This document shows positions 1 through 5,262 of a DNA stretch of 5,262 bases, in pieces. Under the pieces are notes generated by a model. It saw only the letters and a list, made by a program, of their open reading frames with translations. It was not told where the DNA came from and searched no databases. Origin of the DNA: Dehalococcoidia bacterium (GTDB lineage: Bacteria; Chloroflexota; Dehalococcoidia; Lucifugimonadales; UBA3495); the NCBI GenBank assembly GCA_022823105.1, contig JAJDXU010000457.1, positions 1-5,262 of the forward strand, written 5' to 3'. The first letter of the stretch is position 1, and every line of letters begins with the position of its first letter. Both the position numbers and the translations under genes were made by a program.

Positions 1-1021
1 CGGCCGACCAGTTCCAGTAGTCGACCCACTGTTGGGCGATCTGGTGGTTCGAGGTGCTCGTCGCCGCGAACCGGGCCGACGGGTAGAACTCGACGGAACG
101 GAGCACGCCGGCGCTCCCGTAGGCAGCGGAGTTGTCGAACACAGGGAGATCGCCGAGGCCCGCGATCGGATTGCGCACGTTCAGGTGGAACGCGTTGTAC
201 GGCACGACGTGGAGCTGTCGAGAGACGAAGGCGATCGACTCGTAGTCGTCCTTGAAGTGGCGGTAAAACCGCCTCGCGGCGTCGGCGAGGTCGTACCCGT
301 AATCGCCAGCCGACAGTCGGCGGTCGCCGAACCCGGGTACGACGAGGTTGACGACGTGGCTGGCGTACTGGGTGTCGGCGTCGATGCGCGTCAACTGCGC
401 TGGCGGCAGGTTCAGCGGCGTCCAGTTCAGTACAATCCCGAAGGCGCGGCCTTCGTCATGGTCGGGCGACGGGACGGTCAGCCGTCCGAAGTGGACATAC
501 GGGGAGTCGAACCCCCGCGTCCGCGCGCGGACGGCGTCCCACAGCTCGGCGGCGGTCCACCGCGGGTTGAAGATGCTGATGAGCCACCCCTCGACGGCAG
601 TCGTGCCGGTTCGGTGCCAAGTCTCCGGGACGGTGCCGGAGCGGTCGGACCAGCGCTCGAAGTTCAGGGTCTCGACGTCGCCCAGGACCAGGAGGTTGTC
701 AAGGGCAAGCCCGCCGGTGTGCGCCGCGTGCAGCAACCGGGGGTTCTGATCGTACCAGAGCGGTTGCCCGTCGGACGCTCCCGTGTGCGCGAAGCGGTTC
801 GACCCGAGTGGCGCGAACGCCGAGGCCCGCTGGAGGGCGACGAGGGCCGGGGTGCCGCACGCGGGCTCGGGCTGGCCCCCGGCGGGCGGCGGCGCCAGGC
901 TGGCGTAGGGGAGAGCTGGCTGCGGCGGTGCCGGGCGTGGCAGCAGGCCGACGGCGACTGTGGCGGCCGTCGCGAGGCACCGGAGGGCATGGGCGGCCGG
1001 CGTCGGCGGGCGATCGCGCAC
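1..1021 (-). CDS. Exported protein of unknown function, 3' end beyond the window
   Basis: The minus-strand frame is open from 1021 to the left edge: 340 codons without a stop, so the C-terminus is missing. The N-terminus is basic and then hydrophobic (residues about 12-28, HALRCLATAATVAVGLLPR), followed by a Pro-rich stretch at 29-52, like a signal peptide plus linker. The rest (53-340) is rich in Trp, Tyr and Phe. It includes YDLADAARRFYRHFKDDYES (about 243-262), then NAFHLNVRNPIAGLG, then YGSAGVLRSVEF, then NHQIAQQW at 325-332. From memory, this order resembles bacterial exported proteins with an HExxH zinc-binding motif before QW. Here the Glu and second His are replaced by Gln. I cannot name a family. 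The start is uncertain. GTG at 1021 has no good ribosome site, GTG at 1036 has GGAG three bases upstream, and ATG at 1126 is also in frame. The overlapping plus-strand frame at 32-1027 is Arg/Val-rich and looks like a shadow. Confidence 0.8.
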   Translation of the reverse strand, partial: MRDRPPTPAAHALRCLATAATVAVGLLPRPAPPQPALPYASLAPPPAGGQPEPACGTPALVALQRASAFAPLGSNRFAHTGASDGQPLWYDQNPRLLHAAHTGGLALDNLLVLGDVETLNFERWSDRSGTVPETWHRTGTTAVEGWLISIFNPRWTAAELWDAVRARTRGFDSPYVHFGRLTVPSPDHDEGRAFGIVLNWTPLNLPPAQLTRIDADTQYASHVVNLVVPGFGDRRLSAGDYGYDLADAARRFYRHFKDDYESIAFVSRQLHVVPYNAFHLNVRNPIAGLGDLPVFDNSAAYGSAGVLRSVEFYPSARFAATSTSNHQIAQQWVDYWNWSA

Positions 1022-1213
1022 TGTTGAAGTTGGCACCGACTCCGCCAAGCCCCCGAATTGACAGGGGCGCAGCGAGGAGTCTGAGGGCGTGGTCGGGCAT
1101 GGTCCGGCGCGCGGGCTGCGATGCATGGCCGAGGTCTCTGCGCTCATCCTCGCCGGTGGACAGTTCGGCGGGGTCAACCCTCGGGGTTCTGGCGGTCGTG
1201 CTCCCGCTCGAGT

Positions 1214-1231
1214 GCACGTATCGACACGTGC
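1214..1231. repeat. Short inverted repeat, 6-bp arms
   Basis: GCACGT at 1214-1219 and ACGTGC at 1226-1231 are exact reverse complements around a six-base gap. There is no T-tract on either side, so this is not a standard Rho-independent terminator. It could be an operator-like site upstream of the left gene, or chance. Confidence 0.3.
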
Positions 1232-1322
1232 GCCCTCAACCTCCACTCGACGCTCCAACGCTTACCGAGCCGGGACTTCCACCCGCTGGAGAAAAACAGC
1301 GTGACGCAAACGGTTTCCCGGC

Positions 1323-1344
1323 CATGTCGTCACGACGCGACATG
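1323..1344. repeat. Inverted repeat 70 bases past the LRR stop
   Basis: CATGTCG at 1323-1329 and CGACATG at 1338-1344 are perfect reverse complements with an eight-base gap. The site lies about 70 bases downstream of the LRR stop codon on the minus strand. With no U-tract following, it is at most a weak transcript-end hairpin, or else a protein-binding palindrome. Confidence 0.35.
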
Positions 1345-1413
1345 CCTTCGAGTCTACGACATCCAGTCGCCCCAGGTCGACCCCGATCGTCCTTGTGCGC
1401 GCGATTCTCGTGT

Positions 1414-2592
1414 TTACCTCACTCCGGAGGGCCCTCCCGCCACACCTGCGCTTCTTTCCCGCACCACCGCCACCTCTGTGAAAGATCGCTCACCTACGTT
1501 CAAGTCCGCCGACAACCACTCCTCCACGATCCCGACGTATAGTGAGGCCCCTCCGCTGACGTCTACGCCATCCACCACGTCAACCGTCAACGTGGCGCGC
1601 CTCGTGTTCGCCGGCACCGTCAAGTCCAGCAACCATGGACGGGTCGCATTTGCCGTGATGCGCGCCGGACTAGCCGCCTCCAGCCTGTAGCCCGCATCCG
1701 TCAGGCCGCCCCCCGGATCCCCAACCAGCTGTACGGTAACTTCCCGGTCGACTCCGCGGCTCAAAAGAAGAGCCAATTCCGCCGCACCTCCAACCGGGGC
1801 CACGTATGTCGCCTTGCCAAACGAAACCGTCGGCGCACCACAAACCGCCACGCCGTCGGCTCTCGCCAGTCGCCCGAACGGCGCCCCCGCCAACTCCCTT
1901 GTGAGACAGAGCCCCGTGTCATCATCTAGCGACAGCGCCCCCAAGCGAGCCAAATTCCCCAGCTCTGCAGGTACCGGCCCGCTCAGGACATTGCCGTGGA
2001 GAAACAGTGCCGTCAAGCCGGTCAAGTTTCCAAGAGATGCGGGGATGCCTCCACTCAATGCGTTGTCCGACAGGCTCAGCCAAGTCAAGTTCGTCAAGCT
2101 CCCAAGCTCCTCGGGAATCCGCCCGCTGAGCGCGTTGTCCCCAAGAGACAATACGCTCAAGTTACGCAAGTTCCCAAGTTCGCTCGGAATGGCTCCGCTC
2201 AGCTTGTTGCCCGAGAGACTCAACGTTATCACATTTTCCAGGCCACCCAAACTACTCGGAATCGGGCCGCTGAGCTCATTGCTTGAAAGGTTCAACTCCC
2301 TCAAATTTGCCAGGTTGCCCAGCGTAGCTGGAATAGCAGCCCTCAAGTTGTTGGATGGCAGGCTCAATCTCCTCAAGTTCGTCAACCGCCCCAAGAAATC
2401 GGGAATCGTCCCGCTCACTCCATTATCCCCAAGCTCGAGCCACGCAACCCGCCCGCCCCGGTCATTGACAACGCCGTACGCTCCTCTTCTTGCGCCTCTC
2501 CTTCCCCAACCCGCCTTCTCCCTCCATCCCGCGCCGCCTGTCTCCTCATAAAATCTAATTAGTGCGTCCAGCTCCGCATTCTCTTCACCCAA
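1414..2592 (-). CDS. Leucine-rich-repeat protein with Calx-beta-like C-terminal domain
   Basis: 392 residues from a TTG at 2592. Residues 6-45 (AELDALIRFYEETGGAGW and onward) match the N-terminal cap common in bacterial LRR proteins ('ALxxLYxxTGGxxW'). Seven regular 24-residue repeats follow at 47-214, with consensus LxxLxLSxNxLSGxIPxxLGxL, the so-called plant-type LRR. An imperfect eighth repeat and cap (215-252) carry Cys229 and Cys251, which could form a disulfide. Residues 254-354 (PTVSFGKATY to LYVGIV) resemble a Calx-beta-like beta-sandwich. The last 38 residues carry no anchor or sorting motif that I recognise. LRRs of this kind bind proteins or glycans, but the ligand here is unknown. 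The start is poorly supported: TTG, no Shine-Dalgarno and no signal peptide, although the fold suggests a secreted protein. The frame continues upstream to the G-run at 2652-2661, so this is probably the C-terminal part of the protein begun at 3751. Confidence 0.88.
   Translation of the reverse strand: MGEENAELDALIRFYEETGGAGWREKAGWGRRGARRGAYGVVNDRGGRVAWLELGDNGVSGTIPDFLGRLTNLRRLSLPSNNLRAAIPATLGNLANLRELNLSSNELSGPIPSSLGGLENVITLSLSGNKLSGAIPSELGNLRNLSVLSLGDNALSGRIPEELGSLTNLTWLSLSDNALSGGIPASLGNLTGLTALFLHGNVLSGPVPAELGNLARLGALSLDDDTGLCLTRELAGAPFGRLARADGVAVCGAPTVSFGKATYVAPVGGAAELALLLSRGVDREVTVQLVGDPGGGLTDAGYRLEAASPARITANATRPWLLDLTVPANTRRATLTVDVVDGVDVSGGASLYVGIVEEWLSADLNVGERSFTEVAVVRERSAGVAGGPSGVR
1951..2454 (-). 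repeat. Seven tandem 72-bp LRR-encoding units
   Basis: Seven consecutive 72-base units encode LRRs of exactly 24 residues, with no indels between them. Units 5 and 6 share the block SDNALSG/GDNALSG, and most units share (A/S)xLGNL. The uniform length and recurring codon blocks (for example AAxTTGxCxAG on the minus strand) suggest growth by internal duplication and leave room for unequal recombination. Confidence 0.85.
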
Positions 2593-3751
2593 GTCCGCAT
2601 CGCGTCGAATGGTACCAAGAGTCGCGTTGTTGCCCGCCCCACAATCTCCGACCCCCCCCCCTAATCAGCTCGCTCAGCGCGCCAAATAGCCGCCATTCGA
2701 CATCGAGCCACTCAAGATCACTCAGCGTCTGCAATACGATCTCGCCATCATCGCCCTTTTCGCCGTTCCTACTACCCCGAGCTCTTCCCCTTCCGCCGGC
2801 GCCACCGCCCGCATGCACGTCAATTCCCAATATTCCGCCATAGACACTCCAATTTTCCGCAAGGATTTCCCGCGACCGAAAATAACCGTTCCCAAACCCA
2901 GCTTGCATGACATCGTCCGCTTCCAAAATAAACCGCAACTGCACATCCCCTCCGTCGCCCCCATTTCTGCCATTCCGATTCGCCCACCACCCAACGTCGT
3001 TGTCACCACGCCCGTCAGTACCCGCATGGCCATTGGTTAGCACGCGGATTAAATTCGCCCCAATTCCACCCGCAACGGCGACCCGCTCAACAAAATCCAG
3101 CACCGAATAACCCAACAGGAAATCAATGTCTAACGACATCCCGTGCCCATCCAAGTAACCCGACGTAGGAGGTGTCGGCGGATCAAACAATACTTGCCCG
3201 CCGTAATATCCAGCAGGAAGCAGTTGTGGTCCACCTTGCGCCGCTCCATCTATGCTTAACGGATCGGACAAACAACTGCCGCCATCCAGTAGCCAGAGCC
3301 GCCCAATCATCACTGCTTTCGTGTCGTACGGTTCAAAAGGCTCAAATCGAATCGTTGCGGGCCCCGTTGTAGTCAGCGTTCCGATTGCCATTGTAACACT
3401 AAACCCCGCCCCACCACGCACCACAAGTGTCGCGCCGTCGCCCATGTGCAGATCTTCGATAAAGTACGGCTGCTCTACCAGTGCTCCACGTTGCATGGTT
3501 GCCGCATCAATGCTGTAAGTCTCACCGTCAGGAATGCTGACGGACGTGGCGAAACCGAAGTCTTGGCCGCGCGACGCACCAACTGCCACCAACAACAGTA
3601 CGACGGCATGCAACGTCGCTGCCATCAACTTGCGCATGTTAGCCGAGCTGCGGCGGTGACTACCGTGTGGGCCACCACTAAACCTTTGCATCTTCATTTC
3701 CAAAAACGTCCCTTCTCGTCCGTGCCAACTAACGACCCTCGGTCTCCTCAC
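2585..3751 (-). CDS. Secreted Gly-rich protein, probable N-terminal part of the LRR protein
   Basis: 388 residues from GTG 3751, chosen because AAGGAGG lies six bases upstream at 3758-3764. Alternative in-frame starts are ATG 3697 and ATG 3637; neither has as good a ribosome site. Residues 39-62 (MRKL, a VVLLLVAVGA core, then SRG before QD) form a Sec signal peptide. With the GTG start it carries an unusually long basic N-region of about 41 residues. The mature part is beta-strand-like, with two Gly-rich loops: NGRNGGDGGD at 260-269, and 315-336, which ends in a G-x-y-like GEKGDDGE. I recognise no family. At residues 365-367 the frame runs through a ten-G tract and then ends after RRLWGGQQRDSWYHSTRCG, a tail unlike the preceding sequence. 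Its last 8 bases overlap the LRR ORF. A one-base deletion in the tract would fuse the two. The likely location is the cell surface or outside the cell, by inference. Confidence 0.82.
   Translation of the reverse strand: MRRPRVVSWHGREGTFLEMKMQRFSGGPHGSHRRSSANMRKLMAATLHAVVLLLVAVGASRGQDFGFATSVSIPDGETYSIDAATMQRGALVEQPYFIEDLHMGDGATLVVRGGAGFSVTMAIGTLTTTGPATIRFEPFEPYDTKAVMIGRLWLLDGGSCLSDPLSIDGAAQGGPQLLPAGYYGGQVLFDPPTPPTSGYLDGHGMSLDIDFLLGYSVLDFVERVAVAGGIGANLIRVLTNGHAGTDGRGDNDVGWWANRNGRNGGDGGDVQLRFILEADDVMQAGFGNGYFRSREILAENWSVYGGILGIDVHAGGGAGGRGRARGSRNGEKGDDGEIVLQTLSDLEWLDVEWRLFGALSELIRGGGRRLWGGQQRDSWYHSTRCGLG
2652..2661 (-). repeat. Ten-base homopolymer (G10 on coding strand)
   Basis: An uninterrupted run of ten C on the plus strand, flanked by A (2651) and T (2662). 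It is the longest homopolymer I see in the window. It lies inside coding sequence at the junction of two frames. G/C runs of this length slip during replication and are also a common sequencing-error site. Confidence 0.9.
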
Positions 3752-3757
3752 CGCATC

Positions 3758-3764
3758 CCTCCTT
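3758..3764 (-). promoter_or_regulatory. Strong ribosome binding site for the secreted LRR locus
   Basis: AAGGAGG on the minus strand, a seven-base match to the anti-Shine-Dalgarno, with six bases (3752-3757) before the GTG at 3751. An ATG at 3756 is only one base away and would give ATG-CGG-TGA, so it is not a usable start. This site decides the GTG start. Confidence 0.75.
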
Positions 3765-3780
3765 GTAGGTCGAGCGCCGA

Positions 3781-3798
3781 CCGACGCCTGCCCGTCGG
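3781..3798 (-). promoter_or_regulatory. Leader hairpin 1 upstream of the ribosome site
   Basis: CCGACG at 3781-3786 pairs with CGTCGG at 3793-3798 around a six-base loop. It sits 16 bases upstream of the Shine-Dalgarno and close to hairpin 2. No regulatory family is recognised. Confidence 0.35.
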
Positions 3799-3802
3799 CC
3801 CC

Positions 3803-3817
3803 GCGCCCAGTGGGCGC
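3803..3817 (-). promoter_or_regulatory. Leader hairpin 2 upstream of the ribosome site
   Basis: GCGCCC at 3803-3808 and GGGCGC at 3812-3817 are perfect arms around a three-base loop. It is very stable for its size. With no U-tract after it on the minus strand, it is not a standard terminator. Confidence 0.4.
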
Positions 3818-3935
3818 CCTCCTGCTGTCGTAACCTTCTGTTCTTTCCCCGCATCTCCGGGCCGCCGCCTCGCTCACCGGCACCAAGGCCGACGCGGCCA
3901 CAAGATGCATCCCGAATCGGCCCGCTTCGCAGCGC

Positions 3936-3951
3936 GGCGGGTTACCCCGCC
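3936..3951. repeat. GC-rich hairpin, 6-bp stem and 4-base loop
   Basis: GGCGGG at 3936-3941 and CCCGCC at 3946-3951 around TTAC. It is about 220 bases past the stop of the upstream gene, with no T-run. It could be a structured leader element or a weak transcription end. Confidence 0.3.
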
Positions 3952-3998
3952 CCCTACCGCGCCACGCGCCTCGACCCCTTGCGGGCATTTCGCGTGGT

Positions 3999-4014
3999 GT
4001 CGACTGCTGTCGAC
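3999..4014. repeat. Paired GTCGAC sites
   Basis: GTCGAC occurs at 3999-4004 and again at 4009-4014, separated by four bases. Each copy is itself a palindrome, so the pair can form a hairpin or serve as a tandem dimer-binding site. It lies 157 bases past the stop of the unknown gene. Confidence 0.3.
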
Positions 4015-4170
4015 CCCGCCGCCATCAGTCCGTCCGGAGTTCGAGAAGTTCCTCGATCGCATCGACGGCGAGACACGCCACGGGCTGGTTACATCCACCC
4101 CATCCTTGGACAATCACAAGTACGCACAAAGTCGCCCCGGATTCGGCGGTGGCTGTCGCGACACCCGAGG

Positions 4171-5262
4171 TCACGGAGCCGCGGCCTCCGCGAGCGGGAC
4201 GTCGCCAAGGCCCGGAAACCGCCGCACTGTGAGTACCGGATGGCGGAATTCCGCCGACGCTTCAGCGCTGAGCTCCTCGGACTGTAGTACATCTTTCAGC
4301 TGGTCGATTGCGGAATCAACCTGGTCGACAAAGTCCGGCCAAGACGCCACTCGGAGGTCTCTTGTCTGCACAACCTGCAGCAGATCTGGAACTGCAACCC
4401 AACCCGCAGCAAGAGCCGTGGCCGCTTCCGACCGTCCGATGGCATCGCGGAACGCCAAGGCAATCCAATGCCGCAAATGCGCGCCTCTGATGGCTAGGTC
4501 CCGCGCCAACTGGGTGAATTCCGGTGTGTCGACTAGGACATCGCGGACGTAATCTGACGATGCCAAAGACTCCAGTCTTTCACAATGCGCCTCGCCAGCC
4601 GGAGCCAGACAGTTCCACAACATGTCCGCAGGGCTTCCGACCGCGCGCAAGAGAATACTTGCCAACCGCCCACGACTCCACACTTCCTCAAAGAGCTCCG
4701 AGAACACGGTTGGCCGTGTGCCGTCGCGATACACGCGCAACTCTGTCCTGATCTCTTCCGCGAAGCGGATTAAATCTGACCGCCACACGGCCATCGCTGT
4801 CGAAAACTCATTACGCTCGCCGATTAGTGGGTCCTGCGAGGCAAACTCGGGGTACTGAATGATAAAACCGTCGTGGGATTCCATTACTGACAACCAAGCC
4901 TCGGGCCCTACTAGGGAGTCGGGCAAGCCTGCGGCACGGTCGACGCCCGCCGGCCCGGTCGTGCGAAGCAAACGCTTGAATGTCGCGATGTCCCACGAGA
5001 GGGTACGATCTGGACGAGCCGTGAGCCACTGCTCGGCCGTCATTGCGGATCGAGGTGCGGGTAACTGACGGGATGGGAGTCCACGGTGCAACCCCGCGAA
5101 GGCATCTCGACACCGGCGAAACTCGGTCGTATCTACGTTGCCACCAGTTGACCGTGGACGTAGACAGCCAGCGAGAGCAAGGTCAAGTCTACGGAGTTCC
5201 TCTGAGATCCACTCGAACTCGTGAACCAGTATTGCTTGCGTATCGAGTTGCACCTTACCGAT
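4171..5262 (-). CDS. Soluble protein of unknown family, 5' end possibly beyond the window
   Basis: The frame is open from the right edge to a TGA at 4171-4173, giving 363 codons. The first usable start inside the window is GTG at 5253 (360 residues), but three codons upstream (Ile-Gly-Lys) remain open to the edge and no ribosome site is visible, so the true start may lie outside. I do not recognise the protein. There is no signal peptide, membrane segment or nucleotide-binding motif that I can see. The composition is helix-rich, with charged amphipathic stretches at about 150-175 (FSTAMAVWRSDLIRFAEEIR), 180-205 and 255-285, and many Trp residues (15, 76, 87, 120, 157, 192, 213, 263, 285, 305). 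Cys30, 48, 215 and 224 do not form an evident metal site. The composition is less Arg/Pro-extreme than the plus-strand shadows, which supports this strand as coding. It is separated from the LRR locus by 419 bases, so co-transcription is doubtful. Confidence 0.8.
   Translation of the reverse strand: MGKVQLDTQAILVHEFEWISEELRRLDLALAGCLRPRSTGGNVDTTEFRRCRDAFAGLHRGLPSRQLPAPRSAMTAEQWLTARPDRTLSWDIATFKRLLRTTGPAGVDRAAGLPDSLVGPEAWLSVMESHDGFIIQYPEFASQDPLIGERNEFSTAMAVWRSDLIRFAEEIRTELRVYRDGTRPTVFSELFEEVWSRGRLASILLRAVGSPADMLWNCLAPAGEAHCERLESLASSDYVRDVLVDTPEFTQLARDLAIRGAHLRHWIALAFRDAIGRSEAATALAAGWVAVPDLLQVVQTRDLRVASWPDFVDQVDSAIDQLKDVLQSEELSAEASAEFRHPVLTVRRFPGLGDVPLAEAAAP

Larger units (their letters stand above)
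1022..1413. other. Spacer between LRR gene and left gene
   Basis: About 390 bases without a convincing gene. It holds two short inverted repeats, at 1214-1231 and 1323-1344, neither followed by a T-run. The frame of the left gene stays open back to an ATG at 1126, so the distal part could belong to its N-terminus. No clear -35/-10 pair was found on the minus strand. Confidence 0.5.
1414..3751 (-). other. Composite locus: secreted LRR protein split by a G-tract frameshift
   Basis: If the ten-G run is read as nine (or twelve), the secreted ORF continues through VGDCGAGNNATLG and TIRRDAD straight into the LRR N-cap, with no intervening stop. The result is 778 residues: signal peptide, Gly-rich domain, N-cap, LRRs, C-cap, Calx-beta-like domain. 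In the LRR frame a TGA sits just upstream of the G-run, so the LRR ORF cannot extend further without the shift. The architecture makes more sense fused, because LRR proteins of this type are normally exported and the separate LRR ORF has no export signal. Confidence 0.7.
3752..4170. other. Spacer between unknown gene and secreted LRR locus
   Basis: 419 bases. The frame of the downstream gene is open back to 3988, but that extension is Arg/Gly/Pro-rich and lies upstream of the strong ribosome site, so I treat it as leader. The stretch contains several GC-rich inverted repeats: 3781-3798, 3803-3817, 3936-3951 and 3999-4014. It is long enough to hold the promoter of the LRR locus, although I could not pick out a convincing -35/-10 pair. 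Confidence 0.5.

Noticed and set aside
490..515. tRNA T-arm look-alike (GGGGGTTCGACTCCCC on the minus strand)
   Set aside because: No matching acceptor strand or anticodon arm lies in the preceding 60-75 bases, and the stretch reads as Arg-Gly-Phe-Asp-Ser-Pro inside a long open frame.
32..1027. Plus-strand 331-residue open frame
   Set aside because: Composition is Arg/Val/Gly-biased and it is opposite a better minus-strand frame with a signal peptide and balanced aromatic content. Such shadows are expected in GC-rich genes.
699..1217. Minus-strand 172-residue frame starting in the 1022-1413 spacer
   Set aside because: It overlaps the left gene in another frame and turns into Arg/Pro/Ala-rich shadow sequence. 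Only its first 60 residues lie outside the gene and they show no recognisable feature.
1951..2454. CRISPR array or non-coding satellite
   Set aside because: The 72-base periodicity is fully explained by 24-residue LRR units; there are no identical repeats with unique spacers.
1814..2551. Plus-strand 245-residue frame opposite the LRR array
   Set aside because: Its periodic Lys/Phe/Pro pattern is the antisense image of the 72-base LRR units.
3752..3988. N-terminal extension of the secreted protein to 3988
   Set aside because: The 79 residues are Arg/Gly/Pro-rich and lie upstream of a near-perfect ribosome site serving GTG 3751. The signal peptide would otherwise be more than 100 residues in.
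4070..4116. Possible minus-strand promoter (TTGTCC, 16 bases, TAACCA)
   Set aside because: The -10 match is poor and in GC-rich DNA such partial matches are common. No independent support.
3446..4552. Plus-strand 368-residue frame across the intergenic region
   Set aside because: It spans the ends of two minus-strand genes and has shadow-like Arg/Ser/Thr/Pro composition with no domain.

Overview
The window comes from a GC-rich bacterial genome (roughly 60% G+C by eye). All four supported coding regions read on the minus strand. I cannot name the organism. Tandem 24-residue LxxLxLSxNxLSGxIPxxLGxL repeats, a Calx-beta-like domain and Gly-rich secreted proteins are typical of environmental GC-rich Gram-negatives, often known only from metagenomes. 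That placement is an impression, not a demonstration.

Layout in the direction of transcription, right to left. (1) 5262-4171: a soluble protein of unknown family, whose frame stays open to the right edge. (2) 4170-3752: a non-coding stretch with short GC-rich hairpins, ending in a perfect AAGGAGG Shine-Dalgarno six bases before a GTG. (3) 3751-2585: a secreted, Gly-rich protein. (4) 2592-1414: a leucine-rich-repeat protein with a C-terminal beta-sandwich-like domain. (5) 1413-1022: a spacer with two weak inverted repeats. (6) 1021-1: a second exported protein, running off the left edge and truncated by the window.

The main observation is at 2652-2661, a run of ten C (ten G on the coding strand). 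It sits where the secreted N-terminal ORF and the LRR ORF meet. Removing one G, or adding two, joins them into one 778-residue protein: long N-region and signal peptide, Gly-rich domain, LRR N-cap, about eight LRRs, LRR C-cap, Calx-beta-like domain. As given, the upstream ORF ends in about 21 out-of-frame-looking residues, and the LRR ORF has no signal peptide and only a weak TTG start. Either the tract is a slippage (phase-variation) switch controlling a surface LRR protein, or it is a homopolymer error in the assembly. The sequence alone cannot decide.

The left gene resembles, from memory, exported proteins that carry a zinc-peptidase HExxH motif near 'HQW'. Here that position reads HQIAQ, so it may be a catalytically dead relative. 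Both this gene and the LRR locus appear to encode exported proteins, and they may belong to one surface or secreted accessory cluster.
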